This document shows, piece by piece, positions 17,418 through 26,699 of a DNA stretch of 56,524 nucleotides. The stretch's first letter is position 1, and each line of letters opens with the position of its first letter. The stretch covers positions 1-56,524 of the forward strand of contig JAAYSP010000228.1 in NCBI GenBank assembly GCA_012518355.1, in the 5' to 3' direction. The notes under the pieces are model-generated. The model searched no databases. It had not been told where the DNA came from and saw nothing but the letters and a program-made list of their open reading frames with translations. Made by a program: the position numbers and the translations under genes. The stretch comes from a candidate division WS1 bacterium (GTDB taxonomy: Bacteria > Armatimonadota > Zipacnadia > Zipacnadales > UBA11051).

Positions 17418-17428
17418 ATACTTTTTCC

Positions 17429-17458
17429 TTGCCGCATGTGACTACTACCTTGTATAAT
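17429..17458 (+). promoter_or_regulatory. Sigma-70-type promoter of the secreted protein gene
   Basis: TTGCCG at 17429-17434 and a perfect TATAAT at 17453-17458, 18 bases apart. Transcription would begin near 17465, giving a leader of about 150 bases before the gene at 17617. Confidence 0.6.
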
Positions 17459-17616
17459 AGTCGAGTCTGGAAGTGCCAAAATCTCGCCTTGTAGTGGACG
17501 ATGTGTGGTTCCATGAAATTTTTGGCGTCTTCTGCGCACAGTGCACGAGAAAATTATACTCGCCCAGGTGCTGGTGGGCAAGCAGTATTATCACTGACTG
17601 ATTGAGGAGGCACAAG

Positions 17617-18540
17617 ATGAAGGGCAAAGCTCTAGCGGCATCGCTACTTTTGATACTGTGCGTGGCGGCCGCGGCTCAGCAACCCGCTGAAGTTATCAAG
17701 TATGAGTTGTTTTACACTCCGAATGCCGAGCTGGCCACCCTGCAGCAGGTGAATGCAAAAATTGAGGAAGTGGCTCTGGAGAACAATCCTCTTGGCATCG
17801 AAGGCTGGATGAAGGCAAAACTGGAGCATAGGGCAGGTGCGATAAACGAAGAGACGAAGACTTTTGCCTTGACGCTGGAGCTGGAAGAGATTGCTCAGGA
17901 GTTCAACGGTCAACCGATCGGTGGCGCACAGCAGTCGCGTATCAGTGTGGAGCTCACGCCTCTGGGGCAGATCAAAAATCCTCGCCAGGTGTCTGATACT
18001 GATACCCCGGCGGCCGCGCTGGCTGCTGGAGTGCCAGTCCAGATGCTAGCACTGCTTTGCCATGTGGTTACCTTCCCTGACCATCCTGTAGCCGTCGGAG
18101 AGCGTTGGGTCAACGACGGAGCCGTTGATGTCGGGCAGGATGCTCCCGTGACACTGCGCATAGCAACCGAATTGCTGCAGGTCACTCAGGCTGATGAGCA
18201 GGCCGAAGAGCGAGGACAACAGGCCACGCTACTCTCAGACATGGATCTACTCCTGGCTGATTTCAAAGCACCCAACCCGATGGGCTATGGCGACCCGGTA
18301 ACTGTACAGAACGGCCGCTTGACCATCACCGACCTGACTCGGGAGTTTGACATGCAAAACGGTGTGGTTGTGGATGCCGAAGGGAAGGCCGGTTTCAGCG
18401 GACAGATGGTCATGGCCGGTTTTCCACTGAATCTTCGGGTGACCATGAGCTTTTCGATGAAGCCTCAACCCGCACAGGACAACGCACCCGTTGTAGTCGG
18501 TGGTGCTGGTGAAGATGAAGCTCAGGCTGGTGGTGGATAG
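17617..18540 (+). CDS. Secreted protein of unknown function
   Basis: A 307-residue protein with an N-terminal signal peptide (MKGKALAASLLLILCVAAAA, cleavage likely after AAA). ATG 17617 is preferred over an ATG 15 bases upstream because GAGGAGG sits 8-14 bases before it. The mature part is beta-rich in appearance: alternating hydrophobic stretches, a central VAVGERWVNDGAVDVGQ segment and a C-terminal FSGQMVMAGFPLNLRVTMSF block. That organisation is like the DUF6263-type secreted proteins of several phyla, but I cannot confirm it. The last 25 residues are Gly/Asp/Glu-rich. It forms a single-gene unit with its own promoter (17429) and terminator (18665). Confidence 0.75.
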   Translation: MKGKALAASLLLILCVAAAAQQPAEVIKYELFYTPNAELATLQQVNAKIEEVALENNPLGIEGWMKAKLEHRAGAINEETKTFALTLELEEIAQEFNGQPIGGAQQSRISVELTPLGQIKNPRQVSDTDTPAAALAAGVPVQMLALLCHVVTFPDHPVAVGERWVNDGAVDVGQDAPVTLRIATELLQVTQADEQAEERGQQATLLSDMDLLLADFKAPNPMGYGDPVTVQNGRLTITDLTREFDMQNGVVVDAEGKAGFSGQMVMAGFPLNLRVTMSFSMKPQPAQDNAPVVVGGAGEDEAQAGGG

Positions 18541-18664
18541 GGGGGAGCTGGTGGGGCGAACCGGGCCCTGCCAATCACGTGGCAGTCCGGCACAGCACCT
18601 CAGCAGTTCGGTGAGTCAGTCATGGGATGTTACGGGCACACAGTAAGTCGTGACAGACAGCCTG

Positions 18665-18701
18665 CCGACCGCCCTCCATCAGAGCGGTCGGTCCTTTTTT
18701 T
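18665..18701 (+). terminator. Rho-independent terminator
   Basis: An 8-bp perfect stem CCGACCGC (18665-18672) and GCGGTCGG (18684-18691) is followed by TCC and seven T residues. It ends transcription about 150 bases beyond the secreted protein gene. Confidence 0.85.
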
Positions 18702-18769
18702 GTGTCGCGTATGCAGTGGGGACAACACGAATTGCGCACGTGTGTCAGGCGAGTCGATGGTCCCCAGCT

Positions 18770-19108
18770 TCAGGGCTGATCTGTCGCGGCAGCGCCTGGT
18801 TCGGCCGCCGAATCGGGAGACGCGTGAGACGATTGAGCTTCACCTGCTGGCTTCGCCTCCTGATCGGGTGCAGGTGTAGTCGCGGCCCCCGGAGGCCCTT
18901 GATCGGTGGCTGCTTGCTCACCGCTGCTCTCTTCAGAAGACGGCACTTCGTTTTCGGCCGGAACCACCGGTGCCAGGTCGACAATCGGCTCTGACGCGTC
19001 ACTGACGGCAGGGGGCTTGTCTACCACAAGATAGTACAGAGCCAGCAAAATCGCGGCTACCAGGATCAAGACCACCACAACTACTGCCGGGCTTACACGT
19101 GTCTCCAT
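18770..19108 (-). CDS. Small single-TM protein with Pro/Ala/Glu-rich tail
   Basis: A 112-residue protein from ATG 19108, preceded by GGGAGG with good spacing; the extra 14 upstream residues are unlikely to be translated. One long hydrophobic segment near the N-terminus (VSPAVVVVVLILVAAILLAL) is followed by a low-complexity tail rich in Pro, Ala, Glu, Ser and Asp. The tail resembles linkers that cross the periplasm in TonB-like or FtsN-like proteins, but no folded domain follows, so function is unknown. It lies 138 bases downstream of the amidase gene on the same strand, which would suit an envelope role. Confidence 0.65.
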   Translation of the reverse strand: METRVSPAVVVVVLILVAAILLALYYLVVDKPPAVSDASEPIVDLAPVVPAENEVPSSEESSGEQAATDQGPPGAATTPAPDQEAKPAGEAQSSHASPDSAAEPGAAATDQP

Positions 19109-19246
19109 ACGTTGCCTCCCGCAAATCTGGCAAAAGTCCAAACGGACCACGACACTTTTTCCACATGATAGCGATTCGCCGTTGTGTGGCAGAATCCTCC
19201 TCTGGCCTCATGTTTCTTTATCTGGATATCTGTGCAGCCATCGCGC

Positions 19247-19861
19247 TTAGTCATGCTGCACTCTGCCGCCCAGCCGCTTGCGAACGCGGTCGATGTCGAA
19301 GCGGTCACCGGGGCATTCAGTTGCCCCGAACTCACTGTGACCGTATATCTCATCGGCAGAAAAGCCATGGCGCCGCATCAGCTCTCCCAGCAGCTTATCG
19401 AGAGCGTCGAGCTGCGCAATCGTAGGTCTATCCGGTTGCATGCCTCCGTCGGGATTAGCCTTCGACGAGAAATTTCCTACCAGACACACTCCGAGGTAGC
19501 GGTTGTGGCCGCTGGTGTGTGCGCCAGGCATCCATTCAGGCCGCCCGGGCTGCACCGTCCCGTCCGGTAGTATCAGGAAATGGTAGCCTATATGATACGT
19601 TTGATGTCCATCGCTGATGCCCCATCCGCGCCGATGGTGGCTCTGGTCGATTGCGGCAGCATCCACCGGCTTACCCTCGGCACTTGCGCCAGTGGCAGTG
19701 TGGTGCAGTATCACGCCCGGAGCGTACGGACGCAACACCCGGTATGGCCAGTGCGTCCCCAGACGATAAGCAAGGCCACCAGATGCCACCACCAGGAGCG
19801 CCAGCGCCATCAGGATGCCGCCACAGCCCGCTCCACCGCAGTAGGGTTGCTGATCGTCCAT
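19247..19861 (-). CDS. Membrane-anchored N-acetylmuramoyl-L-alanine amidase (PGRP/Amidase_2 type)
   Basis: A 204-residue zinc amidase expected to cut the bond between MurNAc and the stem peptide of peptidoglycan. The N-terminus is Cys/Gly-rich (YCGGAGCGG) followed by one hydrophobic segment, which would anchor it to the inner membrane. The catalytic domain starts VILHHTATGAS (first zinc His), continues with YHIGYHFLILPDGTVQPGRP and HTSGHNRYLGVCLVGNF, and ends GHSEFGATECPGDRFDI with the second His and the zinc Cys. The start is ATG 19861 with GGCAGGTG just upstream; a GTG three codons earlier is the alternative. It could serve in peptidoglycan recycling or in attacking incoming muropeptides. 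Confidence 0.88.
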   Translation of the reverse strand: MDDQQPYCGGAGCGGILMALALLVVASGGLAYRLGTHWPYRVLRPYAPGVILHHTATGASAEGKPVDAAAIDQSHHRRGWGISDGHQTYHIGYHFLILPDGTVQPGRPEWMPGAHTSGHNRYLGVCLVGNFSSKANPDGGMQPDRPTIAQLDALDKLLGELMRRHGFSADEIYGHSEFGATECPGDRFDIDRVRKRLGGRVQHD

Positions 19862-20017
19862 AGTGATCACCTGCCGTCAGGAACGGTTCGCGCCATGAAG
19901 GGACTATCCCTGCACGCACAGAAGATATGTGGTACTGAAAAGCAGGTTGAAATCGCCTATCAGGGAGTAGCACAACAGCAAAAGCTGTGACGGTAGCTAG
20001 CGAAAGGACGATGACTG

Positions 20018-21301
20018 ATGAGAATTGGACTGGCTAACACGACTATCACGCCAGACCGCCCTATCTTCATGACCGGGTATGCAGCCCGTACCGAGCCATC
20101 CGAAGGCGCATATGCTGACCTGGAGGCATCGGTGATCGTGTGTGATGATGGCGAACGTCGGGTTGGTATCATGGCGCTGGATCTGGTAGGCGTGGATGAA
20201 TTTCTGCTGGAACCGATCCGTGAGAAAGCTGCACAGTTGGGGATCCCCGCCAAAGCCATGCTGGTCAACTGCAGCCATACTCACTGCGCTCCAGCCTGCC
20301 GCTTTGTGCGCGGCTCGTGCCGCAAATTCGACGAGGCTTATCTGGAGAAGCTGAAAGAAACGCTCTTCATGCTGCTGGAGCGCGCAGTGGACGACCTGCA
20401 GGAGGGGAGTCTCGACTACAAGGTGAGCTTCTGCAGCCTGGGGATTAACCGACGTCGGGCTGGCGCCGAGGGGCGTAACGTCGGGATGCTACCGGCGCTG
20501 GACAAGCCTATAGACATGGATGTGCCAGTGTTGCGTGTGCTGAGCCCGGCTGGAGATGTGCGGGCGATTCTGTTTTCGTACGCGGCCCATCCGACTACGA
20601 TGGGCGGGCAACTCATTGGCCCTGACTACCCGGGTCCGGCTCGTGACATGATCCGCGAAAAGCTTCCCGGTTGTCTGCCGGTGTTCCTGCAGGGCTGTGG
20701 CGGTGATGTCAAGCCGCGAAATGTGACACCGGACGGGACATTTGCTGTGGGCACCATAGAGATTGTGACCGAAATCGGACATGAACTGGCGCGAGCGGTG
20801 TCTGCGGCGATGTGTGGGGAGCGGCAGCAGTTGTCAGGCGAGGTCAGCGCGGCCAGTGAGTTGGCCATGCTCCCGACGCAGGGCACACCGAGCAGTGAGC
20901 AGCTTGCCGAACTGGACCGAGGCAATCAGTGGGAGCAGGCGTATGCGGAGGCGGTGCGCAAGGTCATACAGGAGAAGGGTGGCCTGCCAGACTCGCTTCC
21001 GGTCGAGGTGCAGGTGCTGAAAATCGGCGGCCTGCATATAGTAGCTCTCGGTGGCGAGGTGAGTTGTGAGATCGGCCTGGAGATCAAGTCGAAGCTGCCC
21101 GAAAAGCGAGTGTGGACACTGGGCTACTCGAACCTTCTGCGCTGCTACATCGCCTCACTCCAGGCGCATTCGGAGGGAGGCTACGAAGTCGAGCGCAGCT
21201 TCCTGTACTCGCTGTATCCAGAGCCACGCCCTCTCGGACTGAAGCCCGAGTCTGTGGCTGTACTGGTAGACAAAGCAGTGGAGCTAGTTGGCAGCGTATA
21301 G
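20018..21301 (+). CDS. Neutral/alkaline ceramidase-like hydrolase
   Basis: A 427-residue protein of the neutral/alkaline non-lysosomal ceramidase N-terminal domain family. It begins RIGLANTTITPDRPIFMTGY and contains VGIMALDLVGVDEFL, MLVNCSHTHCAPA (metal-binding His pair), LFSYAAHPTTMGGQLIGPDYPGPA and FLQGCGGDVKPRN, the zinc-site and active-site motifs of the family. It lacks a signal peptide and the C-terminal domain of true ceramidases, as do many planctomycetal and armatimonadotal homologues, whose substrate is unknown; it may act on a sugar amide rather than a lipid. ATG 20018 follows AAAGGA. The membrane protein gene follows 29 bases downstream. Confidence 0.85.
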   Translation: MRIGLANTTITPDRPIFMTGYAARTEPSEGAYADLEASVIVCDDGERRVGIMALDLVGVDEFLLEPIREKAAQLGIPAKAMLVNCSHTHCAPACRFVRGSCRKFDEAYLEKLKETLFMLLERAVDDLQEGSLDYKVSFCSLGINRRRAGAEGRNVGMLPALDKPIDMDVPVLRVLSPAGDVRAILFSYAAHPTTMGGQLIGPDYPGPARDMIREKLPGCLPVFLQGCGGDVKPRNVTPDGTFAVGTIEIVTEIGHELARAVSAAMCGERQQLSGEVSAASELAMLPTQGTPSSEQLAELDRGNQWEQAYAEAVRKVIQEKGGLPDSLPVEVQVLKIGGLHIVALGGEVSCEIGLEIKSKLPEKRVWTLGYSNLLRCYIASLQAHSEGGYEVERSFLYSLYPEPRPLGLKPESVAVLVDKAVELVGSV

Positions 21302-21330
21302 GTGACTGCTTTCGCCGGAGCATATGAAGG

Positions 21331-22860
21331 GTGGGGCGGTTAGCCATGTGGCGCAATCATGGTCTGGTTTGCATGATAGCACTGTGTGTCATGGGGGTAG
21401 TGCTGGGCGGGATAGTGGGGTCAGGGCCGATTAGGGCATATGACATATGGTGGCATCTTCGGCTGGGCCAGGATATCATCAGAACCGGGCAGATAGGCTT
21501 ATACGACCAGTACTCCCACACTGCTCCCGGGGCTTTCCGGCCGCCACAGCAGTGGCTATTCGAAGTGGCTCAGGCGGCTGTCTATGACGCAGCCGGTGAT
21601 GAGGGTATGGTGTGGATGCGTGTCCTGCTGCTGGCCGCTTCGGTGGGCGTACTGGCACTGCTGCTGATGCGTCGAGGAGCACCGCCATTGGTAGTCGGGG
21701 CGATGCTGATGCTGGTGGCAGCAGCCTGTGGGCCTAGCAGCACCATGCGCCCTCATCTGGTCATGCCGCTAATGCTGATGGCGTTGCTGTGGCTGCTGGA
21801 CAGGAGTGTGCAGAAGCCTCGGCTTTTACTGTTTGGAGTGCCGCTGTTCATGTTGTGGGCGAACCTGCATGCGAGTTTTGCACTGGGCCTCGGCATAGTC
21901 GGGGCGTGGGCTGTATGGCAAGCGTTAGGTGCACCGCAGCGACCGGCCGATGGTATGCGCCTGTCTTCACGGGGGCTAAGCCAGGGGGCCCTGATGCTGG
22001 TCGGTTGTGCAGCCGCGTGTCTCATCAACCCGGTCGGGGTGAAACTGGTGCACTACTCGCTGCAGTATCTGCCCGGCGGTGAATACGCATTTCATTCAGA
22101 GGTAATTCAGGAGTGGCTACCACCGGATTTCAGCAAACTCGAGTGGGTCAGCGCTGCAGTATTGTTGGGCGGAGGGGGCATACTGATGCTCCTGAATGCA
22201 CGACAGGTGTCGCCGTTTCATCTGATAGTGAGCCTGGTGGTAATGCTTATGGCTTTGCGTTCAGGCCGCGCTGTCCAGTCGGCCGCATTCGTGATGGCCT
22301 GGATGGTGACGCCCGTACTCAGTGGCTGGGTGGTCAGGCAGTCGCCCACGCTGCTGGGTTGGCGGCCGAACAGTGAGATGCGACCAGACCGCCTTTTCCC
22401 TATAGTCCTCACGTTCATGATGGTGGTTGGCCCGGTGGCCGCCATAAAAGCCGCATTGAGCGATGATGAACCCATCCAGGAACGTTACCCCTCAGGCGCG
22501 GTGGAGTGGGTACTTGCTCACGATTTGCGGGGCAACATGTACAATCCATATCGATGGGGTGGATACTTGATACACCGCCTGTATCCCCGACATCACGTCT
22601 TCATAGACGGACGTATGGACATGTATGGGGAGGAGATTTTCCGAGACTATGAGGCTTTAGCAAAGACTTCGGAGGGCTGGGAGGAAATTGCTGACAAATA
22701 CCGAGTGCAGTGGGGCATAGCGGCATCAGACTCGATGCTGGGCACAACGATGAGGGAGAGTGCCAATTGGGCAATCGTCTATGATGATGACCAGGCGATG
22801 GTGTTCGTGAAAAGGGACGGTGAGAACGCACATCTGACAGCGGTTCAGGGCACCAGGTAG
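21331..22860 (+). CDS. Polytopic membrane protein, glycosyltransferase-like C-terminus
   Basis: A 509-residue protein with about ten hydrophobic helices (residues 8-390) and a soluble C-terminal domain of about 110 residues. The first loop reads AYDIWWHLRLGQDIIRTG, where the acidic residue after the first helix is placed like the catalytic Asp of GT-C enzymes. The C-terminal domain contains NPYRWGGYLIHRLYPRHHVF then IDGRMDMYGEEIFRDY, a block seen in uncharacterised GT-C-like membrane proteins of several phyla. A role in glycan or lipid glycosylation is therefore inference. GTG 21331 has GGAG at suitable distance, and ATG 21346 is an alternative. The 3' end overlaps the convergent UbiA gene by 16 bases. 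Confidence 0.75.
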   Translation: MGRLAMWRNHGLVCMIALCVMGVVLGGIVGSGPIRAYDIWWHLRLGQDIIRTGQIGLYDQYSHTAPGAFRPPQQWLFEVAQAAVYDAAGDEGMVWMRVLLLAASVGVLALLLMRRGAPPLVVGAMLMLVAAACGPSSTMRPHLVMPLMLMALLWLLDRSVQKPRLLLFGVPLFMLWANLHASFALGLGIVGAWAVWQALGAPQRPADGMRLSSRGLSQGALMLVGCAAACLINPVGVKLVHYSLQYLPGGEYAFHSEVIQEWLPPDFSKLEWVSAAVLLGGGGILMLLNARQVSPFHLIVSLVVMLMALRSGRAVQSAAFVMAWMVTPVLSGWVVRQSPTLLGWRPNSEMRPDRLFPIVLTFMMVVGPVAAIKAALSDDEPIQERYPSGAVEWVLAHDLRGNMYNPYRWGGYLIHRLYPRHHVFIDGRMDMYGEEIFRDYEALAKTSEGWEEIADKYRVQWGIAASDSMLGTTMRESANWAIVYDDDQAMVFVKRDGENAHLTAVQGTR

Positions 22861-23726
22861 AGGATGATACCAACCGCTGCCGTGTAGAGGGCTACTGTCA
22901 ACAGCAACGGCCCGTCGGTCAGAAGTAGCTGATCCGGGTGCTGGCCCAGTTGCTTCTGGTGCATCAGGTACAGGTAGCGGAAGATGCCGTAGATGACCAG
23001 CGGCACAGTGTAGACCAGATTGCCGGTGCCGACTACCTGCAGGGTGCGCTCATCCACGGTATACAGGCAGTATGTCACCACGGTCGAAGCGGTGACCACA
23101 GCGATCATCTGATCGAGCAGACCGGTGCTGTACTCTTGAAGTGTCTCTCGATAGCCGGTAGCGCCCTCTTCGAGCTGTACGATTTCGCTGCGCCGCTTGC
23201 CAAGTGAGATGAACAGCGTTAGCAGCAGTGTGCAGATGATAAGCCACGGTGATATCGCCACACTGATGGCCTCGGCACCCGCTATCGCGCGCAGCACGTA
23301 CCCCAGGGATACTGTCAGCACGTCCAGTATCACCTGGTGCTTGAGCCACAGAGTATACGCAGTGGTGAGCGCGAGGTAGGTAACCGCGGTGAGGAAGAAG
23401 GAAAAGTTCACAAAATACGACACTGCCAGACCCAGCAGAGCCAGGGTGACGGCGAGGAGGATACCCTCATAGACCGGAATTCGTCCGGCTGCTATGGGGC
23501 GCTGGCATTTGTCCGGATGCTTGCGGTCACGGTTGGCGTCCAGCGAATCGTTTAGCAGGTAAACCGCGCCAGACAGGATGCAGAACGCGACGAAGGCGAC
23601 GACTACTTGCCATACCGCGTGCAGATCATTGGCCTTGCCGGCAAAAAGTATGGCCGCAAATACCAGCAGGTTCTTGGTCCACTGCCGGGGTCGCATACTA
23701 TATATGATGTCACGCAGTAGCTGCAT
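22845..23726 (-). CDS. UbiA-family prenyltransferase (decaprenyl-phosphate phosphoribosyltransferase-like)
   Basis: A 293-residue integral membrane enzyme with about nine helices. The N-terminal YSMRPRQWTKNLLVFAAILF and the first aspartate-rich motif NDSLDANRDRKHPDK fit the DPPR-synthase branch, which attaches phosphoribose to decaprenyl phosphate; the second Asp region lies in HQVILDVLTVSLGYVLRAIA. In actinobacteria the product feeds arabinan synthesis, but homologues outside them have unproven substrates. It is 37 bases downstream of lysS on the same strand. The convergent GT-C-like gene overlaps its 3' end. Confidence 0.88.
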   Translation of the reverse strand: MQLLRDIIYSMRPRQWTKNLLVFAAILFAGKANDLHAVWQVVVAFVAFCILSGAVYLLNDSLDANRDRKHPDKCQRPIAAGRIPVYEGILLAVTLALLGLAVSYFVNFSFFLTAVTYLALTTAYTLWLKHQVILDVLTVSLGYVLRAIAGAEAISVAISPWLIICTLLLTLFISLGKRRSEIVQLEEGATGYRETLQEYSTGLLDQMIAVVTASTVVTYCLYTVDERTLQVVGTGNLVYTVPLVIYGIFRYLYLMHQKQLGQHPDQLLLTDGPLLLTVALYTAAVGIILYLVP

Positions 23727-23763
23727 GTGCTGCTTTTCAGTCTCCCGTGTCGGTTTTCCTGCT

Positions 23764-25290
23764 TCAGTCTACCGTGTCGGCTTCCGGACGCATGTGGGGA
23801 AACAGGATAACCTCGCGCAGGTTCGTCGAGCCGGTCAGGAGCATCACCAGCCGGTCTACGCCCATGCCCATCCCGCCGGTGGGGGGGAGGCCATACTCGA
23901 GGGCGCGCAGGTAGTCTTCGTCCATCGGATGGGCCTCTGCATCGCCTTCGCGACCGGCACGAACCTGGGCCTCGAAGCGCTCACGCTGATCCATCGGGTC
24001 GTTCAGCTCGCTGAAAGCGTTGCCGATCTCTTCTCCGCCGATGAACGGTTCGAAGCGGGCCGTCAGATGTGGCCGGTCCGGAAACCGCTTGGCCAGAGGC
24101 GAGATTTGCACTGGATAGTCTGTGACGAAAGTCGGCTGGATGAGGTCAGGGGCAACATATCGGTCGAAGCATTTGTCCAGCAGCGCCGCCCAGCCATCCT
24201 TCTCCATGCTGCCCAGGTCCAGTTGCTGACACGCCTGGCGCGCCTCCTCGTCCGTGTGAAGCTGCTCAAAATCTACGCCGGTCGCATGATGGATAGATTC
24301 CATCAGCGAGATGCGTTGCCACGGAGGCTGCAGGCTGATTTCGTGCCCCCGATATGTGAACGTGAGCGAACCGTTGACTGCCTCGGCAGTCGCGCATAGC
24401 AGAGCCTCGAACAGCTCCATCATATCCGTGTAGTCTGCGTAGGCCTGATATGCTTCCAGCATGGTGAACTCGGGATTATGCAGCGCATCTATGCCTTCGT
24501 TGCGGAACACCGAACCGATTTCATATACTCGCTCCATGCCGCCGACGACCAGCCGCTTCAGGTACAGTTCGGGGGCGATACGCAGATACATGTCCATGTC
24601 CAGCGCGTTGTGGTGCGTGACAAAAGGCCGCGCGTTTGCCCCGCCATAGAGCGACTGCATCATCGGCGTGCTGACTTCCTGGAAGCCGCGCGCATCGAAG
24701 CAGTCGCGTATCGCCCTGATGGTCCTGGTGCGTGCCACGAAAATCTCTCGCACTTCAGGGTTGACGATCAGATCCAGATATCTGCGACGGTAGCGCAGCT
24801 CGACATCCTGCAGGCCATGGAACTTCTCCGGCAGCGGGCGGAGGGCTTTCGCCAGTAGCTGATACTCTGACACATGAACAGTTGGCTCCCCGCGCCGGGT
24901 GCGGAAGGCGTTGCCGGAGGCGCCGATGATATCGCCCAGGTCGAGTCGCTTGAAGCTCTCGAACGCCTCCTCGCCGACGGAGTCACGGGTTACCCACAAC
25001 TGTATTTTGCCACTGGCATCGTGCAGGTCAGCCCAGACTGATTTGCCCTGGTCGCGCAGGGCCATCAGACGCCCTGCCACTGCCGTCTCGAAGCCGGCAG
25101 TGTCCCAGTCTATGGCACCGTCACCATCGCCCTGCTCATGCTCCTGCTCGACTGCCTCGATGGCTGAAGCAAGCTCGGCGGTGGTGTGGCTGCGGCGGTA
25201 AGCGTGTATCTCAAAAGGATCCTGGCCCTGCTCACGCAACTGGGCCAGTTTCTGTTTGCGTTGCTCTGTCTGCGGGTCATCTGGAAGCAT
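23764..25290 (-). CDS. lysS: Lysyl-tRNA synthetase, class II
   Basis: A 508-residue class II aminoacyl-tRNA synthetase. The N-terminal OB-fold anticodon-binding domain covers about residues 60-175 ([20 protein letters not shown]). The catalytic domain shows motif 1 near [16 protein letters not shown], motif 2 [20 protein letters not shown] and motif 3 [40 protein letters not shown] and [12 protein letters not shown] are specific to LysRS. The length is that of a complete enzyme. The COG5322 reductase lies 72 bases upstream and the UbiA gene 37 bases downstream. Confidence 0.97.
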   Translation of the reverse strand: MLPDDPQTEQRKQKLAQLREQGQDPFEIHAYRRSHTTAELASAIEAVEQEHEQGDGDGAIDWDTAGFETAVAGRLMALRDQGKSVWADLHDASGKIQLWVTRDSVGEEAFESFKRLDLGDIIGASGNAFRTRRGEPTVHVSEYQLLAKALRPLPEKFHGLQDVELRYRRRYLDLIVNPEVREIFVARTRTIRAIRDCFDARGFQEVSTPMMQSLYGGANARPFVTHHNALDMDMYLRIAPELYLKRLVVGGMERVYEIGSVFRNEGIDALHNPEFTMLEAYQAYADYTDMMELFEALLCATAEAVNGSLTFTYRGHEISLQPPWQRISLMESIHHATGVDFEQLHTDEEARQACQQLDLGSMEKDGWAALLDKCFDRYVAPDLIQPTFVTDYPVQISPLAKRFPDRPHLTARFEPFIGGEEIGNAFSELNDPMDQRERFEAQVRAGREGDAEAHPMDEDYLRALEYGLPPTGGMGMGVDRLVMLLTGSTNLREVILFPHMRPEADTVD

Positions 25291-25362
25291 ATGTGGCTGT
25301 CACCGATTACAAGATATAGTCATGTAGCAAGTTGTTACACTCTGCAGGGCTGATTCGCCGGG

Positions 25363-26469
25363 TCATGCGCCCTGACTGTAGGTCTGTATCGCCTGGCCGG
25401 CCAGCTCACGCACGCGGTCTATCGTGGACTGATCTACTTCGCGCTCGAAGGAGCGAAAACCGGCCAGGTGGAAGCCGTGTTTTTCCGCCAGACTCTGGAT
25501 GTGACGCACACCTTCGAGGCTCATGTTGCGGCCCAGTGAGTAGTCGCCAGTGTGCCCCTCGAGTGCCAAAATCATAGTCTCGGCCATGCAGGCATAGGCA
25601 GTGCGTGGTGGGAAACCAAAGTTGAAGTTGAACTCTACCTCACCGGGCACAGCTACGACTCCGCCTTCGATCACCAGCACATCGGCGCGCTGATCGGCTA
25701 CGGCCTTGCCTACATCGCGCGGGCGGGCCACGTCGCACACCACAGCGCCGGGCAGCAAATCGTGTGGGCTGATCACCGTCTCGAGGGCAGAAGTGACCGC
25801 AACTACCAGCGGAGCCTCGCCCAGCGTCGCGGATACGTCTGTACTGGTCTCCACCGTGCATTTGGACGCCTCAGCGGATGACTGCACTACCTCTTGGGCA
25901 AGCTTGTCCAGTGCCTCCTGCCGACGGCCGACCAGAACCACGCGGGCCACCTGATCCGCCAGCAGCTTTGCGCACACGCTACCTATCGAACCGGTGGCGC
26001 CGAGGACGGCTACGGTGGAGTGGGCGGTATCGTGCCCGATCAGTCGGGCGGCCTGCAGCAGCCCCTCGACAGCGGTGGCCACCGTGTAGCTGTTGCCGGT
26101 GGTCACACCGATGTCCATCTCATCGGCGATCGTGATGCCGCCATCGCCGACCACTGCGGTAAATGCGCCGAGGCCGACTATGTCAGCGCCGAGTGATGCT
26201 GCGAGCTTGCAGCTTTCAAGTATCTTCGCGGTAGAGCGCTCTGGCGGGTCATGCAGCAGTTGGCGGGCTGTGAGAGTGCAAGCGATAAACCATCCCTCGG
26301 TCTGCGCACCAGTCGGAGACTTGACGCCCGTGATGTGGCTGATCTCTCTGGCCGGAACGTATCTCAGCAAAGGCTCCAGAATCGCATCAGGGATGTACCT
26401 GGCGATCTTGTACTTGCGAGCCATATCGCTGGTGTCGAGGGGATGAATTATGAACGCAAACTGTGTCAA
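25363..26469 (-). CDS. COG5322 acyl-ACP-reductase-like / shikimate-dehydrogenase-like protein
   Basis: A 368-residue NAD(P)-binding protein. It begins FAFIIHPLDTSDMARKYKIA and contains ITGVKSPTGAQTEGWFIACT, GLGAFTAVVGDGG, VTTGNSYTVATAVEGLLQAA and the Rossmann motif VAVLGATGSIGSVCAKLLAD followed by VGRR. This layout is that of COG5322, whose cyanobacterial members are long-chain acyl-ACP reductases (aldehyde makers for alkane synthesis); other bacterial members are often labelled shikimate dehydrogenase without proof. The conserved cysteine region (EGWFIAC) is in the place of the acyl-binding Cys of the cyanobacterial enzyme. No aldehyde-deformylating oxygenase gene is adjacent. The start is TTG at 26469, because the family similarity begins right there. 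Confidence 0.8.
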   Translation of the reverse strand: MTQFAFIIHPLDTSDMARKYKIARYIPDAILEPLLRYVPAREISHITGVKSPTGAQTEGWFIACTLTARQLLHDPPERSTAKILESCKLAASLGADIVGLGAFTAVVGDGGITIADEMDIGVTTGNSYTVATAVEGLLQAARLIGHDTAHSTVAVLGATGSIGSVCAKLLADQVARVVLVGRRQEALDKLAQEVVQSSAEASKCTVETSTDVSATLGEAPLVVAVTSALETVISPHDLLPGAVVCDVARPRDVGKAVADQRADVLVIEGGVVAVPGEVEFNFNFGFPPRTAYACMAETMILALEGHTGDYSLGRNMSLEGVRHIQSLAEKHGFHLAGFRSFEREVDQSTIDRVRELAGQAIQTYSQGA

Positions 26470-26699
26470 GTCACACGATCATCGTGTCCAGATGGATAGA
26501 CTATGCTGATACCACAGACACGACTGCTCCTTCCACGTCACTAACAGCAAAATATTGCACTCAGGGATCTCTCGACCGCCGGACCTAAGTCCTGGCGCGC
26601 CGGGCCCAAGTATTGACGCCCAAATCTGGCGGTAGAGGCTGCCTGGCACCATAGTGCAGGCATGTGCCAGTACTGGCTCTCGACTGCAACACTCAACCG

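Noticed and set aside
26470-26699. GGCGCGCC/CCGGGC palindromic patch near 26580-26610 as a terminator for dusB
   Set aside because: Short imperfect stems and no T-run; too weak to call.
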